From NCBI GenBank assembly GCA_009838915.1, contig VXQT01000004.1, positions 1-51,180 of the forward strand: a stretch of 51,180 nucleotides of DNA. The letters run 5' to 3'. Source of the stretch: Chloroflexota bacterium. GTDB lineage: Bacteria > Chloroflexota > Dehalococcoidia > Bin125. Under the pieces are notes generated by a model that saw only the letters and a program-made list of their open reading frames with translations, did no database searches and was not told where the DNA came from. The position numbers were made by a program, and so were the translations under genes. Below, piece after piece: positions 16,264 through 24,501 of this stretch; position 1 is the stretch's first letter; every line of letters begins with the position of its first letter.

Positions 16264-17127
16264 CTAGCCTCCGCCGACCTGGTAAATCGTGCGGTGCCGC
16301 AGGCGGGCGATGTCCTCGCCCGACTCGTCGCTAATCGTCACGTCCAGCAAGCAGTACTCGTGCTCCTTGCGCCGGTAGCCGTCGGTCACGTGGCCAGAGA
16401 CGACCAACGTCTGTCCGGCACGGGCCGGCGCGAGCATCTGGATCTGGCTGCCGGCGTGGATGCCCGCCGGGTAGTGGTAGGTGTGCTTGGTCAGTCGCAC
16501 GCAGCGTCCGGCGATCCAGCCGGGATGCAGCCTCGCGCCCTCGCCGCGCCAGCGCGTGTGCGGATCGCGGGCGAAATGGTCGGCGTAGACTTCGGCGTCT
16601 TCGGTAGACATCGGCACAGCCATCGCCGGCAGGTCCTCGCCGATCGGTAGGTTTTGAGGAGTGAGCAGCGTGGGCGGATCAGCCGCGGGTACGGGGTCGC
16701 GATTTCGAGCCACCGCAAGATCTCCGTAGAACTCCGCCTCGCCCATTCCGGCGGCGCCGGCGATGCAGACCTCGCCGGAATCCTTAGCCATGGTGAACTC
16801 GACAGTCGGGAGCCCCCCTCTGTCCCTACGGGACATCTCCCCCCGCGGAGCGGGGGGAGAGCTGACCACACGAGTTGTGATCTCGTCTCCCGGATAGACC
16901 GGGCGGCGGAGGCGGAAGTCGATCCAACCGGAGTCGAGCCACTCTTGGCCGAGGGCTTCGATCAGCGCGGGCACGGCCCACGAGTACACCGTCACGCCGC
17001 CGACCAGCGCGCCGCTGAAGCCAAACTTCGCCGCGCCTTCGGTCGAGTGGATGATGTTGTCGTTCTCGATCGAATCTTCGCCGTCGAGGAAGGCGGTGAT
17101 CGAGCGCTCAATGGTCTGCGCGGTCAT
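16264..17127 (-). CDS. Double hot-dog (MaoC-like/FAS1-like dehydratase) protein with an in-frame repeat insertion
   Basis: 287 aa. Residues about 20-155 and 170-287 form two hot-dog halves, seen in IIHSTEGAAKFGFSGALVGGVTVYSW and in HPGWIAGRC, IHAGSQIQMLAPARAGQTLVVSG. Proteins of this type hydrate or dehydrate acyl-CoAs. Residues about 89-106 (SSPPAPRGEMSRRDRGG) are encoded by a palindromic repeat, placed between strands ITTRVV and VEFTMAKDSGEV. The protein is otherwise colinear with its downstream-transcribed neighbour's paralogue at 17139-17999. It is the last gene of the minus-strand run that begins with hicB and includes a CoA-transferase. The conserved neighbourhood suggests it acts on the acyl-CoA made by that transferase. 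Confidence 0.75.
   Translation of the reverse strand: MTAQTIERSITAFLDGEDSIENDNIIHSTEGAAKFGFSGALVGGVTVYSWAVPALIEALGQEWLDSGWIDFRLRRPVYPGDEITTRVVSSPPAPRGEMSRRDRGGLPTVEFTMAKDSGEVCIAGAAGMGEAEFYGDLAVARNRDPVPAADPPTLLTPQNLPIGEDLPAMAVPMSTEDAEVYADHFARDPHTRWRGEGARLHPGWIAGRCVRLTKHTYHYPAGIHAGSQIQMLAPARAGQTLVVSGHVTDGYRRKEHEYCLLDVTISDESGEDIARLRHRTIYQVGGG
16811..16861 (-). repeat. Palindromic repeat in frame inside a hot-dog gene
   Basis: Sense orientation in the minus-strand gene. Hairpin 1 (CCCCCCGC-TCC-GCGGGGGG) and hairpin 2 TGTCCC-GTA-GGGACA are both complete. It adds about 17 codons. Confidence 0.9.
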
Positions 17128-17138
17128 GGAGTTGCTCC

Positions 17139-17999
17139 TCAGCGTGCGGCCACCTGGTAGATCGTCGGTTGGCGCATGCGAACCAGGTCTCGGCCGTCCT
17201 CCGACGTGATAGTGAGATCGATCACGGCATACTCGTGGCCCTTGCGCTCGTATCCAGAGGCCAGTCGTCCGCTGACCAGTAATCGCTGGTCGGGGTGCAC
17301 CGGCGCGAGATGCTGAATCTGGCTCGATGCGTGGATCGCGGTGTAGCGCCAGGTGTGCGCGAGCAGGGCGTTGGCTCGTTGGGCGATCCAGCCTGGATGG
17401 ACTCGACCTCCAGCGCCGCGCCAGCGTGGGTCGGAGTCGCTCGCTTTCTCATCGGCATATGTTTCGGCATCGACATGACTGAGATCAATCGCCATCGCCG
17501 GAAGGTCTTCACCCAGGGGCGCCAGGGCTCGAGTGATGAATGGTCGCTCTTCCGGCTGGGGGACCGGCGTGCGATCGGCGGCCGACGTGATTTCCGAGCT
17601 GAAGTCGGCGGTGCCGAGTCCGGCGGTACCCCGGACCGCGACCTCGCCGTTGTCCTTGGTCATGGTGAACACGATCGCCGGCGGCCCCCCTCTGTCCCTA
17701 CGGGACATCTCCCCCCGCTTCGCGGGGGGAGAGGAGATCGCCCGGGTGGTGATCACTTCGCTGGGATAGACGGGCTTGCGCAACTGGAACTCGACTCAGC
17801 CCTCGTCCAGCCAGGCGTCGCCCAGAGCCTCGACCAGGGCCGCCGCCGACCATGAGTAGACCGTCGTGCCGCCGACCAATGGACCGCTGTACCCGAAGCG
17901 AGCGGCGCCGGCCGTCGAGTGGATGATGTTGTTGATCTCGAGCGAGTCGTCGCCGTCGAGAAAGGCGGTGATCGAGCGTTCGACGATTGCCGTAGTCAT
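17139..17999 (-). pseudogene. Hot-dog (MaoC-like) dehydratase paralogue interrupted by TGA at codon 68
   Basis: Paralogue of the gene at 16264-17127: the N-termini (ERSITAFLDG, NIIHSTAGAARFGYSG) and C-termini (QIQHLAPVHPDQRLLVSG) align throughout. Translation from the ATG at 17999 meets TGA at 17798-17796, and the same frame continues VEFQLRKPVYPSEV. In the intact paralogue codon 68 is Trp, so TGG has become TGA. The rest (about 214 codons) is open and conserved, so the lesion is recent or a sequencing error. It carries a palindromic repeat at the same site as its paralogue. The start overlaps the CoA-transferase stop (TGATG). Confidence 0.7.
17683..17734 (-). repeat. Palindromic repeat in frame inside the hot-dog pseudogene
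   Basis: Complete copy, hairpin 1 with loop GAA and hairpin 2 TGTCCC-GTA-GGGACA, at the position homologous to the copy at 16811-16861 and read in the same frame (SSPPAKRGEMSRRDRGG). This suggests insertion before the two genes duplicated. Confidence 0.9.
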
Positions 18000-19183
18000 C
18001 AGATCACTCCATCCGCCGCGAGTTGTTCCAGCTCGTCGTCCGATACGCCGAGCAGTCCGCCGTAGATCTCGCGGTTGTGCTCTCCCAGCGTCGGCGCTCG
18101 GTGCTTCACAGATCCTGGCGTTTTGGTGAGGCGCGGTACGATGCCCGGTTGCGGCGTGGCGCCGTGCTGCTCCGAAGGCACGTCGACGATCTGATCGCGC
18201 GCGTCGTAGTGTTCGTCGCTCATGATGTCGGCGGTCGTGTAGACCTTGGTCGCCGGAACGCCGTGCTTGTCCAACAGGTGCTGCACCTGCTCCAGCGTCA
18301 GTGAGCCGACCCAATCGCCGACGATCTCGTGAATCGCCTCGTAGTTCTTGCGCCGCACGACGTGGACCTCGAAGCGAGGATCGCTGAGCAGATCAGGACG
18401 CTGCATCGCCGCGACCAGTCGCTCGAACGTGCCTTGCGTGGTGGCGTTGATGATCAGGTGGTGGCCGTCGGATGTGGCCCACTGCTCCGCCGGCACGACG
18501 CCGGGCCAGTAGTTGCCGCTGCGCTCGCGATTCCGGCCGCTGTGCGCGAACTGCGACGCGTGCGTGCCGGACTGCTTCCAGATCGCCTCGTACAGCGCAA
18601 CGTCGACGTCCTGGCCGAGCCCGCCGTTGACGTCGCGCGCGCGCAGCGCCATCAGCGTGCCCATCGCGGCGAAAACGCCGGCCGAGTAGTCGGCGACCAT
18701 GTAGCCGGGACGCACGGGCGGGCCGTCGGCCCAGCCGGTCTGATAGGTCATCCCGGCGAAGCCCAGCGCGACACGGTCGAAGCCGGCCCGCTCGCGATAG
18801 GGACCGGTCTGTCCATAGCCCGAGACCCGGGTCACGACCAGGCCAGGGTTGAGTTCGCGCAAGGAGTCAGGCGCCAGGTCCATCTTCTCCAGCGTGCCGG
18901 GACGGAAGTTCTCGATCAGCACGTCGGCCTGCAGGCACAGGCGTCGGAACAGGTCCTTGCCTCGCGGATCGGCGAGATTGCAGGTCACCCCCCGCTGCGA
19001 GCGGTTCTCCTGCACATAGGAGATGGTGCCGTGATTTGGTTCGCCCGTGCCGGGTCGTTCGACCTTGATCACGTCAGCCCCAAACTCGGCGAGCATGGTG
19101 GCGCAGTGAGGCGCAGCGAGAATCTGCCCGGCATTGATCACGGTGACGCCGTCGAGCGGCGGTCGGAGTTCGTTGGTAGTCAT
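17999..19183 (-). CDS. CaiB/BaiF family (class III) CoA-transferase
   Basis: 394 aa. Begins PPLDGVTVINAGQILAAP and MLAEFGADVIKVERP; the catalytic Asp is Asp165 (MVADYSAGVFAAMG); ends APTLGEHNREIYGGLLG. All are typical of active family members that attach CoA to carboxylic acids using another acyl-CoA. The ATG at 19183 (MTTNELRPP) fits family alignments; an upstream ATG at 19243 would extend into hicA. It starts 19 bases after hicA and overlaps the downstream hot-dog gene by one base, so toxin, transferase and hydratases are probably on one transcript. Confidence 0.88.
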   Translation of the reverse strand: MTTNELRPPLDGVTVINAGQILAAPHCATMLAEFGADVIKVERPGTGEPNHGTISYVQENRSQRGVTCNLADPRGKDLFRRLCLQADVLIENFRPGTLEKMDLAPDSLRELNPGLVVTRVSGYGQTGPYRERAGFDRVALGFAGMTYQTGWADGPPVRPGYMVADYSAGVFAAMGTLMALRARDVNGGLGQDVDVALYEAIWKQSGTHASQFAHSGRNRERSGNYWPGVVPAEQWATSDGHHLIINATTQGTFERLVAAMQRPDLLSDPRFEVHVVRRKNYEAIHEIVGDWVGSLTLEQVQHLLDKHGVPATKVYTTADIMSDEHYDARDQIVDVPSEQHGATPQPGIVPRLTKTPGSVKHRAPTLGEHNREIYGGLLGVSDDELEQLAADGVI

Positions 19184-19202
19184 GCAGTGGAGGATACGCG
19201 GG

Positions 19203-19412
19203 CTACTCGAATAGGTCTTTGGGAAGTCCTGACTGGTTGACAATGTCGCCCAGGGTCCCCGGTTTGACGGTCCTGTGGCGTGGAACAGTCACGTTCTTCT
19301 CTTCTCCGTTGACGATGCCTCGATATCTCAGGTGGCTGCCGCGCTGCCGTCGAAGAACAAACCCCTGGCGCTCCAGGATTCGGCAGACTTGCTGCCAGGA
19401 GAGCGTGCGCAT
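19203..19412 (-). CDS. hicA: HicA-family toxin (mRNA interferase)
   Basis: 69 aa, normal for the family. The dsRNA-binding-like fold is visible in LSWQQVCRILERQGFVLRRQRGSHLRYRG, with the catalytic His in GSH, then VTVPRHRTVKPGTLGDIV. HicA cleaves mRNA and arrests translation until HicB binds it. The ATG at 19412 is two bases after the hicB stop; a longer upstream frame overlapping hicB is not needed. Confidence 0.85.
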   Translation of the reverse strand: MRTLSWQQVCRILERQGFVLRRQRGSHLRYRGIVNGEEKNVTVPRHRTVKPGTLGDIVNQSGLPKDLFE

Positions 19413-19414
19413 CG

Positions 19415-19714
19415 TCAGTGTGAGAGGACAAAGGGCAAGTCGGCCTCGACGGTGATCGAGCAACTCTCGATGAGCTCACAGCCCTCGAGTATTTCTTCTT
19501 CAGTGATGTGGCTATTGGCGAAGTAGGCGCCGCTGAGGCGGCCCTCGTACTCCTGCTGGCTCATGTCTTCGAGGGTCAATTCCACAGCCTCGATCAGCAT
19601 TTCGCGCGCGTGGTCGATCGTTTCTCCCTGGCTGCCGATACCGAGATCCGTACAGCGGGAGATGTACCAACCGTCCTGCAGATAGATGGCAGCGTTGAGA
19701 GTCAGGCGTTGCAT
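19415..19714 (-). CDS. hicB: HicB-family antitoxin
   Basis: 99 aa. Degraded RNase H-like HicB domain: LNAAIYLQDGWYISRCTDLGIGSQGETIDHAREMLIEAVEL. The part after residue 60 (EYEGRLSGAYFANSHITEEEILEG) does not look like the usual ribbon-helix-helix or HTH DNA-binding domain, so autoregulation may differ from standard HicAB. Order hicB-hicA is the reverse of Escherichia coli but common elsewhere. First gene of the minus-strand run. Confidence 0.75.
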   Translation of the reverse strand: MQRLTLNAAIYLQDGWYISRCTDLGIGSQGETIDHAREMLIEAVELTLEDMSQQEYEGRLSGAYFANSHITEEEILEGCELIESCSITVEADLPFVLSH

Positions 19715-19842
19715 GACGATCTCCTGAGCCCGAGCGTAACAGGATGACGGAGCGGGACGTCGGGTGAGGGAACATCAACAACAGCCAACACCCTACGATC
19801 TGGAGAACCGGGGACTGCCCCTCGACGGAGGAGATTCGGCCC

Positions 19843-21516
19843 ATGACCTACGACTTCGACCTCGGCTCCTATAGCCGCTCGATCACGACTTCTTCCCCAG
19901 CGGCACAACTCTGGTTCGACCGGGGACTGATCTGGACCTACGGATTCAACCACGACGAGGCCGTCCATTGCTTCCGCCAGGCGGTCGATGCCGACCCCGA
20001 CTGCGCCATGGCTCACTGGGGCATCGCCTATGCGATTGGCCCCAACTACAACAAGCCCTGGGAAGCGTTCGGGCGAAAGGAAGTCGCGAACGCTTTAGCG
20101 ACGGCCTACGAGGAAGCCAACCTGGCCGTCTCGCTGTCCGACAATTGCACTCCTGCGGAGCGCGACCTGATTGCCGCTTTGCGGAGTCGCTATCCGCAGA
20201 CCGAGCCGCTGGAAGACATGATGGGCTGGGTCGACGACTACGCCGACGCCATGCGCGAAGTCTACACAAGGCACTCGGACGACTCCGACATCGCCTCGTT
20301 GTTCGCCGAAGCGATGATGAACCGGACGCCTTGGTCGCTCTGGAATCTGGACTCGGGCGAGCCAGCCGACGGCGCCGACACGGACGAGGCGCGCGAGGTG
20401 CTGGAGGGCGCGATGGCGCGCATCGCTCACTGCGGCGAGCCGCGGCATCCCGGCATCCTGCACATGTACATCCACCTGATGGAGATGTCGCCCTTCCCCG
20501 AGCTGGCCCTGCGCGCCGCCGACCAGTTGCGCGGGATTGCGCCGCATTCGGGACACCTGCAGCACATGGCGACGCACATCGACGTGCTCTGCGGCGATTA
20601 CCTCAATGTGATCAACTGGAACGAGCGCGCCATCCAGGCCGACCGGCCGTACGTCGAGGCGCGCGGGCCGTTCAACTTCTACACGATGTATCGAGCGCAC
20701 AACTACCACTTCAAGATCTACGGCGCGATGTTCCTCGGCCAGTTCGAGCCGGCGATCGAGACCGCGCGGGCGATGCAAACGCAGATTCCCGAGGAGCTGC
20801 TGCGGATGGAGACGCCTGATATGGCCGACTGGCTCGAGGCCTTCGTGCCGATCGAGCAGCACGTGTTGGTCCGCTTTGGCAAGTGGGAGGAGATCCTGGA
20901 GCAGGAACTACCCGAGGATCGCGAGCTCTACTGCGTCACCACGGCGACGATGCGCTATGCGCGGGCGATTGCGCTGGCGACGCTGGGCCGGACCGACGAA
21001 GCGGTGGCCGAGGCGGCGGAGTTCGATCGCGCCTACGACCTGGTGCCCGATACGCGCTACCAGTTCAACAATCCCAGCCGCGACATCCTCGCCATCGCAA
21101 AGCAGATGATGCGCGGCGAGATCGCCTATCGGCAGGGCGAGTTCGACACCGCGTTCGCGCACCTGCGACACGCGGTCGAGCTCGATGACCACCTGCACTA
21201 CGACGAGCCCTGGGGCTGGATGCAGCCCGTCCGGCACGCGCTGGGCGCGCTGCTGCTGGAGCAGGACCAAGTGTCGGAGGCGCTCGACGTGTACCGCGCC
21301 GACCTCGGCTACGACTCATCGGTCAGCCGGCCAAGGCAGCACCTGGACAACGTCTGGGCCCTCGCCGGCTATGTCGAGTGCCTCGAGCGCACCGGCCAGG
21401 ACGACCTCGCCGCCGTCGCCCGCCAACGCCTCCACCTCGCCCAGGCCCGAGCCGACACCGAAGTCCACTCCTCCTGCTTCTGCCGCCTCGACCTCGAGGA
21501 CGATTGCTGCGAGTAG
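19843..21516 (+). CDS. Tetratricopeptide-repeat protein with conserved His clusters
   Basis: 557 aa, no signal peptide, helical throughout. TPR-like helix pairs are seen at WTYGFNHDEAVHCFRQAVDADPDCAMAHWG (about 28-58), YARAIALATLGRTDEAVAEA and MRGEIAYRQGEFDTAFAHLRHAVELD. The middle carries HPGILHMYIHLMEMS and GHLQHMATHIDVLCG (about 205-250), a His-rich signature shared by a widespread TPR family and possibly metal-binding. The last 13 residues contain four Cys (SCFCR, DDCC). GGAGGAG precedes the ATG. Function is unknown; protein scaffolding or metal handling are possibilities. Confidence 0.7.
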   Translation: MTYDFDLGSYSRSITTSSPAAQLWFDRGLIWTYGFNHDEAVHCFRQAVDADPDCAMAHWGIAYAIGPNYNKPWEAFGRKEVANALATAYEEANLAVSLSDNCTPAERDLIAALRSRYPQTEPLEDMMGWVDDYADAMREVYTRHSDDSDIASLFAEAMMNRTPWSLWNLDSGEPADGADTDEAREVLEGAMARIAHCGEPRHPGILHMYIHLMEMSPFPELALRAADQLRGIAPHSGHLQHMATHIDVLCGDYLNVINWNERAIQADRPYVEARGPFNFYTMYRAHNYHFKIYGAMFLGQFEPAIETARAMQTQIPEELLRMETPDMADWLEAFVPIEQHVLVRFGKWEEILEQELPEDRELYCVTTATMRYARAIALATLGRTDEAVAEAAEFDRAYDLVPDTRYQFNNPSRDILAIAKQMMRGEIAYRQGEFDTAFAHLRHAVELDDHLHYDEPWGWMQPVRHALGALLLEQDQVSEALDVYRADLGYDSSVSRPRQHLDNVWALAGYVECLERTGQDDLAAVARQRLHLAQARADTEVHSSCFCRLDLEDDCCE

Positions 21517-21546
21517 GCGGGTAGTCCGGCGATCGCCAAAGTCGCT

Positions 21547-22767
21547 TTAGCCGCCCAACCACGCCGACTCCGCCGTTGACGCGATCTCTTCGCCGATCAG
21601 CAGCGACGCCGTCGCGCCGGGACTTGGGGCGTTGAGGATGTGAATCAACCGGTCCTGGTGGGCGATCTCGAAATCGTCGGCCAGACTTCCGTCGCGGCGG
21701 AGGGCCTGGGCTCGGACTCCGGCGCCTCCTCGGACGAGCTGGTCGGGTTCGAGGTTGGGCATCAGGCGCTGGAGGGCGCGGACGAAGGCGGACTTGTTGG
21801 CGCTGCGCCAGACTTCGCCGAGGCCGGTCTGCCAATGGTCGCGGGCGAGGCGGAGGAAGCCGGGCCAGGTGAGCGACTCGGTAGCGTCGCGCAGGGCGAT
21901 ATCGCGCCAGCGGTAGCCCTCGCGCTTGAGGGCGAGGACGGCGTTGGGTCCGGCCTCGACGCTGCCGTCCAGACGTCGGGTGAAGTGGACACCGAGGAAG
22001 GGGAAGGCCGGGTCGGGGACGGGATAGATCAGGTTCCTGAGCATGCCGCGGGCGGCGGGAACGAGGTCGTAGTACTCGCCGCGGAACGGCACGATGCGCA
22101 GGTCGCGAGCCTCAGGCGCGCCGGCGCCGCGGGCAATGCGGTCTGCCTGCAGTCCGGCGCAATTGACGGCGTACTTCGCTTGGACCATTCCGCTCGTGGT
22201 CGCGAGCTGGACGCCGTCGGCATCGACGCGGACGCCTGAGACGCGCGAGCGGAGGCGGACGGATCCGCTGGCGGACTCCAGGAGCTCGCGGTACTTCTCG
22301 CAGACGCTTCGGTAGTCGGCGATGCCGGTCGAGGGGATGTGCAGGGCGGCGACGCCGGCGGCGTTGGGCTCGAACTCGCGCAGCTCGTCGGGTCCGAGTT
22401 CACGGATGTCGGGCACGCCGTTGGCGTCGCCGCGACGGTGGAGTTCGCGCATGCGCTCGAGCTCGGAATCGTGGGTGGCGACGACGACCTTGCCGCAGCG
22501 CTCGGCGCCAATGCCGTGCTCGTCGCAGAAGGCGTACATGCGCTCGGCGCCGGCGACGGCCATGCGCGCCTTGGCCGAGCCGGGCCGGTAGTAGAGGCCG
22601 GAGTGAATCACGCCGGAGTTGTTGCCGCTCTGGTGTCGCCCGACGCCGGATTCCTGCTCCAACGCGACCACGCGGAGGCCGTCGTGCCTGGTTGCGAGAG
22701 CCATCGCGGTGGAGAGTCCGAGGATGCCCGCGCCAATGACGGCGACGTCAGCGTCGTAGTCAGACAC
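21547..22767 (-). CDS. lhgO: L-2-hydroxyglutarate oxidase/dehydrogenase
   Basis: 406 aa, full length for LhgO. The FAD-binding motif is DVAVIGAGILGLSTAMAL (residues 7-24), followed by the family signature GRHQSGNNSGVIHSGLYY. VNCAGLQADRIAR and the C-terminal APSPGATASLLIGEEI complete the DAO fold. It oxidises L-2-hydroxyglutarate to 2-oxoglutarate, passing electrons to the membrane quinone pool. The start is a GTG overlapping the selD stop by 8 bases, so the two genes are translationally coupled. Confidence 0.9.
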   Translation of the reverse strand: MSDYDADVAVIGAGILGLSTAMALATRHDGLRVVALEQESGVGRHQSGNNSGVIHSGLYYRPGSAKARMAVAGAERMYAFCDEHGIGAERCGKVVVATHDSELERMRELHRRGDANGVPDIRELGPDELREFEPNAAGVAALHIPSTGIADYRSVCEKYRELLESASGSVRLRSRVSGVRVDADGVQLATTSGMVQAKYAVNCAGLQADRIARGAGAPEARDLRIVPFRGEYYDLVPAARGMLRNLIYPVPDPAFPFLGVHFTRRLDGSVEAGPNAVLALKREGYRWRDIALRDATESLTWPGFLRLARDHWQTGLGEVWRSANKSAFVRALQRLMPNLEPDQLVRGGAGVRAQALRRDGSLADDFEIAHQDRLIHILNAPSPGATASLLIGEEIASTAESAWLGG

Positions 22768-23863
22768 GGGGGTTCTCGGGCAGACTGACGCTGAGGCGGC
22801 CGCCGTCGGCGGGTTCGGTGACTCGGGCGATGGGTGTTGCGCTGACGCCTCGTTGTTGTAGCTCGTGAATCAGGTGCGGCGCTTCGATGACTCCGGCGGC
22901 AATCAGGAGCCCGCCGGAGGTCTGGGGATCGTAGAGCAGGGCTTCCTCGAATGTAGTCAGTTCGCGGCCACCTGCGACGGTCAGGCGAGCGCCATAGTAC
23001 TCGCGGTTGCGGGACTGTCCGCCTGAGCCGAATCCGGCCGCGACGGCTTCTGAGAGGCCGCCAAGCGCGGGGGCTGCGCCGAGGTCAATCTCAATGGCGG
23101 CGTCGCTGAGTTCGGCCATCTCGTGCAGGTGTCCGGCGAGTCCGAAACCGGTCACGTCGGCGATGGCATGGACGCCGGCAGCGAGGTCGGGGTCGGAGGC
23201 GGCCTCAGCGGCGTCGCGATTGAGCGTCATCATCTGGGCAACGGCGGCGTCCCAGTGATCCTGGGAGACTGCGCCCTCCTGATTGGCGCCGATCAGGACG
23301 CCGGTGCCGAGTTCCTTGTTCAGGATGATCGTGTCGCCGGGCTGCGCGCCGCCGGTCGTGCGAATCAGGTCGCGCGCGACCTCGCCGGTGACGGCGAGGC
23401 CGTACTTGGGTTCCTCGTCGATGATCGTGTGTCCGCCGGCGATGACCGCGCCGGCCTCGCGCACCTTGTCGGCGCCGCCGCGCAACACCTCGGCGATGAC
23501 GTCGGGCGGCAGATCCTCGGGGAACGCGGCGATGTTGAGCGCGAACAGGACGCGACCGCCCATGGCGTAGACGTCGGACATGGCGTTGGCGGCCGCGATC
23601 GCACCGAACTGGTAGGGGTCGTCGACCAGCGGAGCGAAGAAGTCGAGCGTCTGCACGAGGGCGCGCTCGTCGTCGATGGCGTAGACCGCGGCGTCGTCAG
23701 GACGGTCGAGACCGATGAGCAGCTCCGGGTGCTCGGACGGCGGGAACTGGGGACCGAGATGGCTCAACACGTGAGCCAGGCCTTCGGGGCCGAACTTCGA
23801 TCCTCAACCGCCGCAGCGGGCGAGGTCGGTCAATCGGACGGCCCGGGTGTCGCGGTCGGACAT
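22760..23863 (-). CDS. selD: Selenophosphate synthetase, apparently a selenoprotein (UGA read as Sec20)
   Basis: 367 aa if read through an in-frame TGA (23806-23804). It makes selenophosphate from selenide and ATP for selenocysteine and selenouridine. From the ATG at 23863 the peptide reads LARCGG-U-GSKFGPEGL, placing UGA at the active-site Cys/Sec position of the N-terminal loop, followed by the catalytic Lys. The rest is typical: DDAAVY, TLDFFAPLVDDPYQFGAIAAANAMSDVYAMG, GGHTI, ADVTGFGLAGH, YDPQTSGGLL. A TTG start at 23770 would give a truncated protein without the catalytic loop. A hairpin lies just after the UGA. It is the first gene of a two-gene unit with lhgO. Confidence 0.85.
23774..23806 (-). 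promoter_or_regulatory. Sec UGA codon with SECIS-like hairpin in selD
   Basis: The UGA (23806-23804) is followed after 7 bases by an 8-bp stem with one mismatch (AGTTCGGC/GCCTGGCT) and a 7-base loop CCCGAAG. The apical loop starts about 15 bases after the UGA, close to the distance expected for bacterial SECIS elements. Fit to the SelB-binding loop consensus cannot be judged by eye. Confidence 0.55.
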
Positions 23864-23985
23864 ACGCTGAGCGCTCCCATCTCCATCGCAGCGTATCGCG
23901 GGGTGTGGGCGCACTTAGAATAGTACTTGCGTTCTAGCCCCATGATCCATAGCCTGTGACGGAGACGGAAGTTGGGGAACGCACC

Positions 23986-24501
23986 ATGACCGAACACTGC
24001 TGGATTGAGACGCAACTGGGCACGATGTACCTGGCGATCGCCGACGGCGCGCTGCGCGAGGCGGGCTTCGTGGAGACCTGGGCGCGGCCCGTCCTGGAGC
24101 CGGACCCCGAATCGTCTGAGTCCGGTCTGTCGCCCCAGGCGCTGCGTGTCCGCGACGCGGTCGCGGCGTACTTCGAGGGTGATGTCGAGGCCATCGATGA
24201 GATCGCAATTGATCCGCAGGGCACCGACTTCCAGCGCGCGGTCTGGCAGGCCATTCGTGAGGTGCCGGCCGGCAGGACGGTGTCCTATCAGGACATCGCT
24301 CGCGCCGTCGGTAAACCCGCAGCCTACCGGGCGGTCGGTACGGCGACCGGGCGCAACCCGGTCGGGATCGCCGTACCCTGTCACCGCATCGTGCGCGCTG
24401 ACGGCGGCCTCGGCGGTTACGGCGGCGGACTGCACCGCAAGGAGTGGTTCCTCGAGCACGAACGCACGCACCTGCCGGTCAACGGGAATGGACGGGACTA
24501 A
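23986..24501 (+). CDS. ogt: Methylated-DNA-protein cysteine methyltransferase (O6-alkylguanine repair)
   Basis: 171 aa. DNA-binding/active-site domain: TDFQRAVWQAIREVPAGRTVSYQDIARAVGKP, then the acceptor Cys in VPCHRIVRADGGLGGYGGGLHRKEWFLEHE. It transfers methyl groups from O6-methylguanine to itself in a suicide reaction. ATG at 23986 has GGGGAA before it; a GTG ten codons upstream (23956) is an alternative. The stop overlaps the next start (TAATG), so the two are cotranscribed. Divergent from selD. Confidence 0.92.
   Translation: MTEHCWIETQLGTMYLAIADGALREAGFVETWARPVLEPDPESSESGLSPQALRVRDAVAAYFEGDVEAIDEIAIDPQGTDFQRAVWQAIREVPAGRTVSYQDIARAVGKPAAYRAVGTATGRNPVGIAVPCHRIVRADGGLGGYGGGLHRKEWFLEHERTHLPVNGNGRD

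Noticed and set aside
17796-17798. TGA in the hot-dog gene as a second selenocysteine codon
   Set aside because: The paralogue has Trp, not Cys, at this site, there is no redox motif and no obvious hairpin after the TGA, so a nonsense change is simpler.
17796-17798. Alternative genetic code with TGA as Trp
   Set aside because: Many intact genes in the window end at TGA with correct family lengths, and prfB (which reads UGA) is present.
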